From assembly GCF_014905175.1 (NCBI RefSeq), contig NC_057790.1, positions 6,014,001 to 6,078,000 on the forward strand: a stretch of DNA of 64,000 nt. Direction: 5' to 3'. The first letter of the stretch is position 1. Every line of letters starts with the position of its first letter. Position numbers and translations under genes: made by a program. Below are positions 50,921 to 62,417 of the stretch, piece after piece. This stretch comes from Aphidius gifuensis. Its lineage: Eukaryota; Arthropoda; Insecta; Hymenoptera; Braconidae. The notes under the pieces were generated by a model. That model was not told where the DNA came from, made no database searches, and was given only the letters and a program-made list of their open reading frames with translations.

Positions 50921-53900
50921 TCAATAGATTGGAGCTTCATCAGCTGATGCTGATATATCTTCATCACTCCATTCACTAATTCCAAGATTCATTGGTCCAT
51001 GAAAACTCTGTGATCTTAAAACACTGAAATAAAACAAAGACCAATTTTAATTTACAAACATAATCAATTAATTTTAAATAATTTTTTCAGTGTGTGCAAA
51101 GCCTTGGAAAATTCTTTTTGTGAAGAAAAACCAAAAAAAAAATATATAAGCTGTGAAATAAATTAAGCATCGACACTGTAAAAAACATTGTTAAAATTAT
51201 TAAAAATAATATATAAACAAAAACCACATATGATCCATCAAACAATTAATTTTATAAATAAAAAAAAAACCCATGATTTTTCAACAATTTTCATACCACT
51301 TTTCAGATGATAATTATAATCTCTATAATCGATCGTAAGGTATCCTAATAAAGAGTGAAATTTCGATTTAAAATGATAATTAAAAAAATTCAAACAAATC
51401 ATTAATTAAAAATAATTAAATAAACAAATAAATTTTTTTACCTAGAAGACTCGTTTAAATTTTTTTTAGCCATACTGGTTTTTCGTTTAGCATCCATCAT
51501 TGCAGCTTGCATTGGATTATAGCCTATGAACAAAAAAAAATGAATAAATATACAAACAATAATTATCATTAAATAGAAATAACAAAAAAAATTATTATTA
51601 ATTTTCGTACTTTTTCGTCTTTTCCAATTTTGCATTTCTTGTTCTTTTAAATGTTGCTGCATTAATTTTTTCTTATCTTCTTTTGTTTTTCCTTTGACAT
51701 TGTTAACATTATTATTTGTCTTTGATGCTCTCATACTAAATCTCCCTGAATCTGTTCTAGCAATTGTTCTAGTATTATTATTATTTGACAAATTATGTTG
51801 ATTTTTAATTTGTGGTATTTTAATATCTGTATCATGAATTTCACGTCCACGTCGTATACCAAATGATCTATTAAATTTTGTTAAATTTTTACTATTAATA
51901 GCTTGTTGATCATCACTACTTTCTGTATCACTAACTTGATTATGTATTTTATTATTATTATTTCGTAAACTATGACTTGTATCATCATCACTTTCACCAC
52001 CAGAATCAACTGGTTCATTTGAATGATGATAAACATTCATTCTAGCAGACATTGCTGTTACAACATTGTGCGTTGTTTGTAAATATGATGATGTATCTAA
52101 ATCACTATCACTACCATCAAGTGGACTTGATGGTGGTGGTATTTGTAATATCTCATTTGAATCATTAAAATTATTATCATTATCAGACCAATCATCACCA
52201 GCAAGTGATAATGTACCACGTGTACCATGGAAACTAGCTGATCTTAAAACTGAATTATCACGACAATCATTTGTTGTATCATCAATATTTTTTTTTGTTA
52301 TATCTTGGGGTTTTTTTTTTCCCTCAGATGCTGCTAACATTGGATTATAATTTTTTCTTCTTTTCCAATTTTGAAATTCAACTTCTTTTGATGTTAATGT
52401 TGAATTACTACGACCACAATTTTTATTATCTTTATTTATTTTTTGATTTATTCTTGATTGTATATTTTGTGTATTGCTATTAATATTATTATTTAGTTTT
52501 TGTCCACGTATACTATATCTACCACTTTCATTTCTTGATAATGATGGACCTCTTTGTTTGTCTTTTGTTAATATATCAGATTTTTTAAATGTATCTTTAT
52601 TACTAGCACCAGCACTATTTGTTCTTTCACGATGATGATGATGATAATTTTGTTGTCTTGCTGATGTTGGAGCTGATTTAATTTCTGATTGACCACGACG
52701 ACGTCTTTCTTCTGGTGTTGTTGTATTTGATGTTGTATCTGAATCATTATTTAAACGTCCACGTCTTATGCTAAATGCACGATTTAATTTAATACCAGAT
52801 GATATTGGTGGTACATGTAGCTGTTGTTGTTGTTGTTGTTGATGTTTTTGCTGATGATGATGACGATGTATTTCACCAGTTTCACTACTACTATCAGAAC
52901 CAGATATTTTATTTTTAATTTTACGATTAATTTCACAATGTTTATCATTAAAACTATCACATCTAGTCAATCCTTTAGTATTACGAATACTATTATTACT
53001 GGAAGAACGTTTTATTGAATTATTACGTTGAAGCAATGGACTATTATTTATTTGATAATTATGATGATGATAATAATCATTTTTATCATTTATTATTTCA
53101 CGATAATTTGATGTACTATTTGATTTTCTAAGTATATAAGAACTTTTATCAATATTTTTACTTTTATTATTATCATAATTTGTAAATTTTTTTTGACAAT
53201 CAAAACTTGGTGATTTAATATTATTTTTTGTTATTTTTTTATTATCAAATATTGGACTATTTGTTAATTTTGATGTTGTTAATTTTAAACGATTTAATAT
53301 TGGACTATTTGTATGTTTTATAATATTATTATCATCATTACGTATACTACTACGTCTTGATGAATTTGATTCTTGTGTATCAGAATAATGATCTTTTCTA
53401 TCCAATGAATTACAACGTTCAACTTTCATACGTGCTAATACATGTGATGGACTTTTTGGTATATCAAATGTTATTTCATCTTGATATTTTCTCATACTAC
53501 GACGACCATCATTATTATTAACACGTTTAAATAATGCTTCAGTTAAACTACCACGTCGTACAAGTGTTGAATGTGTTGATGTACGTTGTGAAGTTAATGG
53601 TGGTGTTGGATAACTATTACTAGTATCATCATCAGATTCACCACCTGAATCAATTATATTATTATTTGAATTATTTAATCCACATTTTTGTTGTATATCA
53701 GCATCTAAACTACTATCACTTTGTTCATATCGCGATTTACTTTGTCTTCTTGAATTTGAATATATTGGTGATGGTATTTTTGTTGGACTTGATGGTGTTG
53801 TACGTCCATCATTTAAAACATCATTTTTTGGTACTAAATTATGTACAGCAACTTGTGTTGCCCATTCTTTAATCCATGTATTATTATCATGTGTACAACG

Positions 53901-55525
53901 CATATTAAATTTATTATTAATATATAATTCATTATTTTTTTTTTCATCTTCAGTTAATATACCAACACTAAATTCTTTATCAATATCCATTCTTGCTTTT
54001 TCTTCATCTGTATAATCTTTATGTATTGTATATGTACCAGTTTCACTTATTGTATCATCTGAATTATCATCAATATTACTAACATTAAATACATCTAAAT
54101 TTTTATTTGATGTTGAACTATTTGATACATGTTCACTTGTAAAACTAACACTCATTATTTGTGTATTTGTATGTTTTTTTTTTTTAATTTTTCTTTTTAT
54201 ATTATTATCATCATTATCAGATAAATAATTTATATTTGTTAATTTAACATTTTGTATTATTTTATCATTATTATATTCATGATTAATATTAATATATTCA
54301 ATATTTTTTGTGTATATTTTTTCTGGTGAATATTTAACACAATTTGAGCGTTCATTATCTTCAATACTTGAATTTAATTTTTGTATTCTACTTAAATCAT
54401 TCATTGTTGCTGAATATGTCATTTCTGGACGTATTTTGTTGGACGTTTTTTGCTGTTGTTGTTCTTCTTCTTCATCGTCATCATCACAATAAGAACGACG
54501 TTTTATTATTGACTTGTTTTCTGTCAATGATCTTGTCATTATGTCAGTTTTTTTTATAGCACCTTTTGTATTTGTTTTTAAACCTAAAATAAACAAAAAT
54601 TTAAAAAACATGTTAACAGTATATAAGTATATGATAAATTTTAGTATTTGGAAGGTCACTGGGGAACCAGTGTGTGTGTTACTTGGTAAGGAGTTATTTA
54701 TCTGGAATATTAATGAGCACAACGACGCCATGAAGATGACTTCACCATGACTCACCGGATATATGTATAGTTATAATACAATATATACTATTGTATTTTT
54801 TATTTATTTTTTTATTATTATTTTTCAATATTTATCTTGTTCAAAGTCTCAATATTATATTTTTATTATTATTAAAATTAAATACTGACCTAATTCTTGC
54901 AATTTTTTTGATAATCGATCGACTTTTCTTTTGGTATCATCTTCACTGCTAAAATATCCCTCTGAATTAATGCTCATTGGTTTTTTTTTTTGTATAAAAT
55001 TTGGTGATAAATCATTGCTTGATTTACTATTTTTAACTTCAAGCTGTAATTATTTTTTAAAAATAAATTAATTCATTAAATGACATTGATTAGTTTTATT
55101 TTTTGTGCAAAATTTACCTGAGAAGTTGAAAAATTTCTTCTATGTCTTGCATTAAATCTTTGAAATAAATTTTGATATTTAGCTGTATCATTTTTATCTT
55201 TTTTTTCATCACTAAAATCAATTGTAAATGCAAGAGCTGTTGGACTCTGTGCACCAGCAACTGAATTTAATTTATCAATTGATTCTGTTGTATCATCTTG
55301 ATGATCATTATCAGTAGTATTGATAATTATATCTTTTTTATTTTTAACATCATTTGGTGTTTCTTTATTTGGACATGTTGATGATTCATTTTGTATATTT
55401 TCTAATGAATTATCATCGTTGTTGTTGATGATGTTTTCTATTGACTTATCACACTGACCAGTTATAATTCCAACATCATTGGACATTTGTTGGTCATTTA
55501 TTTCACTTATTTTTTTCACCTCCAT
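50921..55525 (-). CDS. Large disordered protein resembling CEP170 (centrosomal protein 170 family), no FHA domain
   Basis: Five minus-strand exons with matching phases: 55118-55525, 54890-55043, 51611-54583, 51442-51523 and 50921-51023, giving 1239 residues. It is almost wholly low-complexity (Ser, Asn, Asp, Arg), with a polyglutamine/His run about residue 775. Ordered-looking islands are ALAFTIDF (about 83), SEGYFSSEDD (about 160), EKARMDIDKEF followed by WIKEWATQVAVHN (about 270-310) and NRAFSIRRGR (about 787). As I recall the family, CEP170 has comparable pieces (an Ile-Asp-x-Val-Phe word, a W-x-S-x-W-A stretch and an RRARLG-type repeat), so membership is plausible but rests on short motifs. 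CEP170 proteins normally begin with an FHA domain, which is absent here; an undetected upstream exon is possible. A C-terminal module is present twice (see findings). Exon structure is well supported; the name is tentative. Confidence 0.82.
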
Positions 55526-56492
55526 ACTCGTTACTACTGTTATCCACCTGACATTCCCAACTACATATATAATTAAATTTTTCAACTCCAATTCATCATC
55601 ATTTCGCAATCAAATTTGCTCCACTATTGTTTCTAAATTTCAATTATTTATTTATTTAAAAAACATTAATAACAATTAGGTCATATTTATGACAATTTAA
55701 AAAATGTTTGTTAATTTATTTACTTGATGAGTTTACAAAAAAAAATATATACAGCAGGATGTCTATTGTAACGAATTTATTTGTTGAAGTATCAAGTTTG
55801 TATTTTTTTGTGGTAAAGACAAGGAAACAGGTGCGGCGAGGTAGAACACACGAAACACTTGTCAAAAGGTATCAACACACATATATATACAACACTAATA
55901 CAATTTAATCCAACTATCTAAGATGTTTATTTATTTTATTTAACTTTTTTTTATCTCATTATTTTTTATTCTATTGTCTTGCTTAAACTTAAAATCAATT
56001 TACAATAAACGATTATTATGTGGTTTATTTTATTTACTGTTTTTTTTTTTTATACTTGACAATTGACATTTTCAAGAAAATAAATTTGTTTATTAAACAT
56101 GTTTTGTAATATATTTTTATTGGTAAATTAATGGGCGGATTTTAAAAAGTTCTATTTTGACAAAAGAGACCTCCATAATCCATATGTGAATGTCGACTTG
56201 CTACTTTTTTATATTAAAAATAAAAAGAGAAAAAATAAATATATTTTACTCTTTTTTTTTATGTTGTGTGTGGGGGGGTTTTTGATATCGTAAAGATTTC
56301 GATAGGTCGATTGTATCGATATTTCGATTAAAGACGACAAATTGTAAAAAACAAAACGTAAAAATCATCAGAAAATTTTGTACAAATATTTAAATAAATA
56401 GCATAATATTGTGTTATTTATTTAAAAAAATATATTTATAATTTAAATATACAAATTATTTGAAAAAAAAAGAAACATTTAAAATAAAAAAT
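55526..56492. promoter_or_regulatory. Bidirectional promoter region (CEP170-like / FAM98)
   Basis: Separates two divergently transcribed genes by less than 1 kb. A cluster of CGAT words at about 56285-56330 includes a perfect TATCGATA. Remaining sequence is A/T-rich 5' flank. No other gene is seen. Confidence 0.5.
56314..56321. promoter_or_regulatory. DRE-like element TATCGATA
   Basis: Perfect TATCGATA, the DNA replication-related element bound in flies by DREF/BEAF-32 at housekeeping promoters. It lies about 170 bp upstream of the FAM98 start codon, with related half-sites beside it. Confidence 0.45.
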
Positions 56493-57993
56493 ATGGATAC
56501 TAATTTAACTCAAAGTTTGGAAGATGTTGGGTAAGAATTATTAGGTTATTAATTTGCTTGTCAGTTGTGCTCTAATTATTAAATTATTAATGTTGTTTAA
56601 AATTTAGATATGAAGGTTATTTACTTGATGAAAAAAAATTAAATCAAGCACTAGAAAAAGGTGCAAAATCACCAGATTTTACTGGACTCGTTGCTTGGTT
56701 TGCTGATGAATTTGTACTTTATGAAAATATTGAAGAACGTATTAATCCAACAACATCATCTGATGATTCAAGTATTTTTCTACTAGAATTAAGTTCATTT
56801 TTAAAAGAACTTGGATGTATTAATGTACAGTTAACTTCTGGAAATGTTAATCAAAGACTTTCAACAATTGATCATAGAATTTTGTTGATTGAATATTTAA
56901 TAATGGAACTAATGTCATGTAAAATAAATAATGCTAAAAAAACAAATATTCCATCAATCAATAATCAAGTAACAATTGTAAGTATTATTAAAACAAAATG
57001 AAAATATTATCCTATTTTTAAACAAATTATTTTTCATTGCAGAATGAAAGTGATACAGCAAAATGTCTAAAAGACATACTTGTAACTCTTGAAATAGCTA
57101 AACCACCTGATACAATAACATCATTACAATTATTTAAAAAAATTGAGGATAAATTAATTGTCATATTAAAATCTGTACCCAAGGATTTACTTGGTTCACC
57201 ATTAATCATGGGAGAATTATCAAAAAAACAATGGGATGATTTGGATAAAATCCAGGAAGAAATGAAGACTGAATATAAAACACGTAAAGAAATGTTGCTC
57301 AAAAGACTAGATGTTACTGTTAAATCATTCTTGGTATAAAAAATAATAACAAAAACTCTATTTTTAATTATTAAATATAATATAAATAATAATGATAATT
57401 AATTTTTATTACAGTGGTCTGATCGTATAAAAGCAAAAGAAGATCAATTAAATGCTTGTTATTATGCAAAACGTGAAAAAATGTCAACAGAGCCAAATGT
57501 AAAAATTTCAAATTTATTATCATCACGTGATGATTTGGCAATAATTGAAAAAACAAGTAATGCATCTGTAAGAAAAAATACACGTAATGATGTAACAAAA
57601 GTTATAATTGGTGATGTACCAGATAGAGGTGGTCGTCCAAATGAAGTTGAACCACCACCAAGAGAAATGCCATCATGGCAAAAAGATAGACAACCAGATT
57701 TACCTAGAGGTGGAGGTAGAGGTGGTGGTAGAGGTGGTAGAGGTAGAGGAGGTGATGGTGGATATCAAAATCGTAAAGATGCAACAGCAAATTTTGGACA
57801 AAATATTGATAATTATGACAATAAACAAGCATCATATGATCAGCCAAGTTATGATAACAGAGGAGGTGATTATGAACGACGTGGTGGTCGAGGAGGTGGT
57901 GGTGGTGGTTATCATCGAGGTCGAGGTGGACGTGTTCAAGGAGGCTGGGCTCAAGGTGGTCATGCTAGAGGAGGTAACAGATCACAATATTAG
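56493..57993 (+). CDS. FAM98A: FAM98A/B homologue
   Basis: Four exons, 56493-56530, 56608-56977, 57043-57333 and 57415-57993, give 425 residues. FAM98 proteins belong to the human tRNA-splicing ligase complex (with RTCB, DDX1, CGI-99 and ashwin) and to cytoplasmic RNA granules. The N-terminal half (about 1-330) is the DUF2465/FAM98 domain, starting SLEDVGYEGYLLDE. The most telling block is VPDRGGRPNEVEPPPREMP (about residue 308), nearly identical to the vertebrate proteins. The C-terminus is an RGG/GGR-rich, Tyr-containing RNA-binding tail ending GNRSQY. Length is close to human FAM98B. All splice sites are canonical with short introns of 65-81 bp. Confidence 0.96.
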
Positions 57994-58312
57994 TTTAAAA
58001 AATTAAATAAATTAGTCACATCACATCACACATTATACGTAATGAATTTGTTCAAATTGTTTAAACTGAACAAGTAGTCAAAAAAAGTGTTCTCAAATAT
58101 ATATAAATATCTTTTACATTATTTTATATATATTTTTTTCATTAAACTTAATATCAAAATATGAATTTTGTACATTTAAATTATATTCATTGTATTTATT
58201 CATTTTTCTTTGTACTAATTCAAATAATAATTAATTCATATGTTTAAAATGAAAAATAGTAATATTAGTTTTATTTTTAATTTATTAACAAGGTAGTTAT
58301 TTATAATGATTT
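57994..58312. other. Convergent 3' intergenic region
   Basis: Tail-to-tail spacing of 319 bp between FAM98 and DNA polymerase eta. An AATAAA (58006-58011) lies very close to the FAM98 stop, and further A/T-rich sequence could serve either 3' end. Nothing else is seen. Confidence 0.6.
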
Positions 58313-60349
58313 TTATATTTTATTAAAATATGAAAGAATTGTTTTAGTTTTTTTATGAGAATCAGGAGGACTTTGACTACTTTGACGATTTCTTTTTTGA
58401 TTATTTTCTAATTTATTTATATTTTTTTGTAAATTTTGAGCAATATGATAGTCACAATGTTCAAGATATTTTTCACCATCAATAATTGCACTGCACTCAT
58501 TGCATTTAATCCCCGAAATTTCATCAAAATTTGTTGTTTTTTTTATGAAAAAATTTTCAATTGGTTTTGTTTTTGATTTAGGTATTTTTTCTGATGTTGA
58601 TTTTGATTTATTACCATTTGTTTGATCAAGATCTTTATCATTTGACTTGAGATAAATTTTTGCCTCTTGTTGTAATTCAGATGGTAGCAGTTCCACAATT
58701 GAACTGTCAATATTATCCAAGTCAGGAAACAACTCTTGAAGTTTTATTGAATTAAATGATTCATCAACACTGTCATTTTTATTTACAGATATATTTGAAA
58801 CATTTAAAATATTTTTCTCGTGTTGTTCATCATTCATTTCATTCAATGTTTTTTCTTTTGATTCACCCCGAGGCTTAACTTGAAAATAATTAACAAAGCT
58901 TGAATTTTTTTGGTAATCAATAAATTTGGTAGCAGAAATACTCAGATATGAAACTGGTGTTTGCATTGTTTTTTTAATAATATCAAAAGCATGACTTGAT
59001 ATCTTTTCAGCTTTATAAGAAGTTAAAGTTGATGTTCGTGATTGTGATATATTTTTTTTATCACGTACATATTGATAACTTACTGTCAAAGCCGTTGCTC
59101 TTCTGCTGTTATCTTGTAAATCTTGCTCAAGTCTTTCAGAAATATCCTCTGATAAAATATCAATCCATGCTTTCAACTGTAAACACAACAACAATTAGAA
59201 AATTAATTAATTCATTAATTTAAAAAATATATTATTACCTTTTGTATTTCAGTTATAACTTCTTCACCCCAAAAATTTTTACTAGCACCAATTGATTTTG
59301 AAATTAATCTTGATTTAACTTGTTCATGATCAATTCCCCTGGCAATATTAAACAACCACATAGCAGTTTTTTTATCAAATTGTTTTTCAAGTTGATCCAT
59401 AGAAAAACATAGCAAATCAGACATAACATTACAATTTAATTTTTCAACAATAGCCATACCAATTTTACCACCAAGATTTCTAATTTTGTTAACTGATAAA
59501 GTTGAAAATAGCTCAGGTACAGATGACATTGATAATATTGTTTGTTTATTTGGTTTATGTAAACCACAAGCAAGTTTTGCCAATACTTTATTATATGAAA
59601 TACCAGCAGAACATTTAAATTCACATTTTTCATAAATTTCACTTCTCAATTCTTCAATAATAATAGCACCAATTGCAAGTTTCCGTTCTTGTTCACCACC
59701 CATATTATCAAATGATTCATTTATCCATTTTTTCATTCCATCATATCTTTTATCTTCATCATTTGTTGTATCACAATATCCAACTACAAAAGTATTTGTT
59801 AAATATTTTTCTACATTACTTGATGATATTAAAGTTGATTCCATTCTTCTATCAACTAAATCTGTTATATCTAAAAATGCCTCATCAATACTGGCACGTT
59901 CGACAATTGGACAATGTTGTTTTAAAACATTTATAACTTCAGCACCAGCTGATCTATATCTTTAAAAAATAAACAAAACATAAATATTATCTTGATAATT
60001 AATGATTTATTAATTTAATAATTATATTTACTTTGAAATATCTCCTTTACCACGTCGTTCTGGAACACTGACAACATTTACATCTGGATATTTTTCTTTT
60101 GCCTCATCACCTCGTACAAATCTACTTATACCAAGATCTCTAGCTTCATAATTAACAGCAAGAACCCTGAAAAATCATACAATTAAATTGATAAATTTCA
60201 AACAAATGATAATTATTTATCACTCACATGTTGAATTGTGAAACAACCATTGGTTTTCCTTTCAACTCTGGCTTTTCTCTTGATTCTACTTGACAAAAAA
60301 AACAATCCATGTCAATTAAAGCAATTATTCGTTCCTCAGATTCTGACAT
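58313..60349 (-). CDS. POLH: DNA polymerase eta (Y-family translesion polymerase)
   Basis: Four minus-strand exons, 60228-60349, 60032-60166, 59239-59959 and 58313-59176, give 613 residues (human POLH has 713). It copies past UV dimers and other lesions in the nucleus. Catalytic carboxylates are present: IALIDMDCFF (about residue 9) and SIDEAFLD (about residue 106). Also seen are the eta-type finger motif NYEAR with its nucleotide-contacting Arg (about residue 46) and the palm/thumb block SAGISYNKVLAKLACGLHKP. Near the C-terminus lies a UBZ-type zinc finger, CNEC followed by HCDYH, which binds ubiquitin on PCNA. The extreme end TILSYFNKI resembles a PCNA-interacting peptide. The linker is shorter than in vertebrates. 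Introns are 50-75 bp except where A/T-rich. Confidence 0.96.
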
Positions 60350-60619
60350 TATTGCTGAAGATTAAATATATTTAAACAAAAATATTATGGTTATTGTGTT
60401 TACATTAGTGCAACGTTGACATAGCCAAAAATATTTATGACGTGAAAATAGACAACAATTATAATCAAGAAATTAAACAACTATTTTTAATGAATGAAAA
60501 ATAAATTTTGAAAGCAGAATGATGATGATGAATGATTAACAAATTACCACAATATTTTTTTTATCAAAATTATATATTTTTATTTAAATTATTCAATCAA
60601 GTATACAATAGTAATTTTT
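60350..60619. other. Short intergenic region between MGMT copy 1 and polymerase eta
   Basis: Both neighbours are on the minus strand. It holds the MGMT copy 1 3' UTR and, nearest position 60350, the polymerase eta promoter. A GACGTGAA-type word occurs at about 60438 on the plus strand. Confidence 0.5.
60579..60584 (-). promoter_or_regulatory. Candidate poly-A signal after MGMT copy 1
   Basis: AATAAA on the minus strand, about 36 bases past the MGMT copy 1 stop codon. No AATAAA exists in the 57 bases after MGMT copy 2. Confidence 0.45.
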
Positions 60620-61162
60620 TTAATTAATATTTTTTTCGAAATTTAATATGGACAAACGTCTATCAGTTGTCCAGCGATATTTGCTGATACCAGTTTTTGG
60701 CAATACTCGATGACAAGGAATAACATAAGCAATTCTATTAATAGCAATGACTTTAGCTGTTGCTCTAATTGCATTTGGATTACCAATAAGTTTAGCAACA
60801 TCTGAATATGTAATTGTATCTCCTCTTGGTATGTTGATCAATTCTTTCCAAACTTTAACTTGAAAATCTGTACCTTTAAGAAACACTTGAAGATTTTCTT
60901 TGTCATCTTCAGAGAATGCCATTTTAGCTATTTTTTCAATTGATTTATTATCTTTGATAAGTTGAACACCAGGCCATTCATTCTTCATAAATTCAAATGC
61001 TTCTTTAAAATTATCATCAAGAAACCACAAATGACACAGTGATTTTTTATCTCCAGTTAAACCAATTAAACATTTGCCAAATGGTGATAAATATTCTCCA
61101 TAATAAATTTTAAAATCAGATGATTTGAATTGTTGATTACTCATTGATGAAAACTTGACCAT
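60620..61162 (-). CDS. MGMT: Methylated-DNA-protein-cysteine methyltransferase, copy 1
   Basis: A single-exon, 180-residue O6-alkylguanine-DNA alkyltransferase. It removes alkyl groups from O6-guanine by transfer to its own cysteine, in a one-turnover repair reaction. The active site VIPCHRV lies about residues 147-153. The recognition helix has the family arginine finger (NPNAIRATAKV, about 128-138), a Tyr for base flipping (TYSDVAK) and the Asn hinge before the active site. The C-terminal YRWTTDRR...FE resembles the bacterial Ada/Ogt style more than the human ending. The N-terminal domain (about 1-95) is less conserved, as usual. It starts at the first ATG (ATGGTCAAG), which matches the start of copy 2. 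Intronless. Confidence 0.95.
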   Translation of the reverse strand: MVKFSSMSNQQFKSSDFKIYYGEYLSPFGKCLIGLTGDKKSLCHLWFLDDNFKEAFEFMKNEWPGVQLIKDNKSIEKIAKMAFSEDDKENLQVFLKGTDFQVKVWKELINIPRGDTITYSDVAKLIGNPNAIRATAKVIAINRIAYVIPCHRVLPKTGISKYRWTTDRRLSILNFEKNIN

Positions 61163-61219
61163 GATTATAGTTTAATTTGTTTTTGAATGAATAACAGTTG
61201 ATGATTGAAAAATAAAATA

Positions 61220-61774
61220 TTATTCTTCAAGTTGTTTTCTTTCGTATTCCAATAAAAGTGGACGTTTATCAGTTCTCCAACAAGTTGCTGATAATTTTGA
61301 AGATTTTGAAACGGTACGATGACAAGGCAAGACAACACAAACACGATTTGATCCAATTATTTTTGATATTGCTTGTATGGCTTTTGGACTGTTGACAGCT
61401 TTTGCAATGAAATCGTAATTAACAGTTTCACCTTTTGGTATTGTTGTTAATGCTTTCCAAACTTTAACCTGAAATTCTGTTCCCATCAAATAAACACAAA
61501 TATCATTATGATCTTTTGAAAAAATTTTATCAACAATGTCTTTTGTTTTTTCTTGATTTTTGTTTAGTTGTACATTTGGCCATTGATTTTTTAAATCATC
61601 AAGGTCTTTTCCAATTTTTTTATTTATAAAATGTAAATAACAAACTGCATTTTCTGGAATTTTTACTCCAATTAGACAATCACCAAATGGTGTTTTATGT
61701 TGACCATATATTATATTAATTTTTGAGCATGATAATTTATATTCTGCTGGACTTATTGATAAAAATTTGACCAT
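61220..61774 (-). CDS. MGMT: Methylated-DNA-protein-cysteine methyltransferase, copy 2 (divergent paralogue)
   Basis: A single exon of 184 residues in tandem with copy 1, which begins 57 bp beyond its stop. The upstream in-frame TTG is not used as start; the ATG at 61774 gives MVKF, the same beginning as copy 1. The alkyl-acceptor motif VLPCHRT (about 151-157), the Asn hinge (GSNRV) and the C-terminal acidic partner (LLLEYE) are kept, so the Cys-His-Glu relay is intact. The DNA-recognition helix reads SPKAIQAISKI: the arginine finger is replaced by Gln. The usual Tyr of the GYRW-type turn is Cys (ATCWRTDKRP). It may therefore have altered base flipping or substrate choice, or act as an alkyltransferase-like binder despite its cysteine. 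Confidence 0.93.
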   Translation of the reverse strand: MVKFLSISPAEYKLSCSKINIIYGQHKTPFGDCLIGVKIPENAVCYLHFINKKIGKDLDDLKNQWPNVQLNKNQEKTKDIVDKIFSKDHNDICVYLMGTEFQVKVWKALTTIPKGETVNYDFIAKAVNSPKAIQAISKIIGSNRVCVVLPCHRTVSKSSKLSATCWRTDKRPLLLEYERKQLEE

Positions 61775-62417
61775 TTCTGTTATCAACTGCTTAAAAATGT
61801 CTTATGAACAAATGAATTTTATAAATTTCAAATTTCTTTTTATTATTTTTGTTTATAAGTACAGAGAACTTTTTTTTTTTTTCCATCAACTTTTATAATA
61901 ATTCGCCATTTTTAATAATACTTTTGGCGGGAAAATATTTTTTTTTTCAAACCTAAGCGCACTTTGAATGAAAAATAATAAAAAAACACAATGAAAAATA
62001 TGTATTTATACATTTTTTTTTTTTTAAAGGAATGAACCAGCAATTTTATAATTTATTTTCTTTTTTTTTTCTTTTCCTTTTTAATAATATTAATAATATG
62101 TATAAAAATATCAATTAAATAATCTAAAAATTATGGCCTTTTGGATGATTTAAACTTTGCAAAATTAATAATAGAATAATAATATTTCAATTATCTTTTT
62201 GAAATATATAAAAAAACAAAAAAAGAGTTTCAGAAAATTAGTAATTTTTGAATTAAGTAATTCGTTATAATAAAAAATAATTTTGCAAAGTGATAAATGT
62301 TTATCCAACTTAAAGGAAAAAAAAAAAAAAAAGAATATAAAATTTAGTTAGTAAAAAATATACTATATACAACACCAAAAATCTGGTATAATATACATAA
62401 AAAAAAAAAAATAGAAA
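61775..62417. other. MGMT copy 2 upstream region and SETX 3' UTR
   Basis: Separates two minus-strand genes. Contains T-tracts and A-tracts. The half nearest 62417 is the probable 3' UTR of the helicase gene, the half nearest 61775 the probable promoter of the MGMT pair. No gene is seen. Confidence 0.55.

Noticed and set aside
57608..58006. 132-codon frame over the FAM98 RGG tail (Val/Glu-rich)
   Set aside because: A frame-shifted reading of GGT/GGA repeats; the RGG frame is the conserved one.
61775..61786. Upstream TTG as start of MGMT copy 2
   Set aside because: Non-ATG. The ATG at 61774 has a good context and gives the same MVKF start as copy 1.
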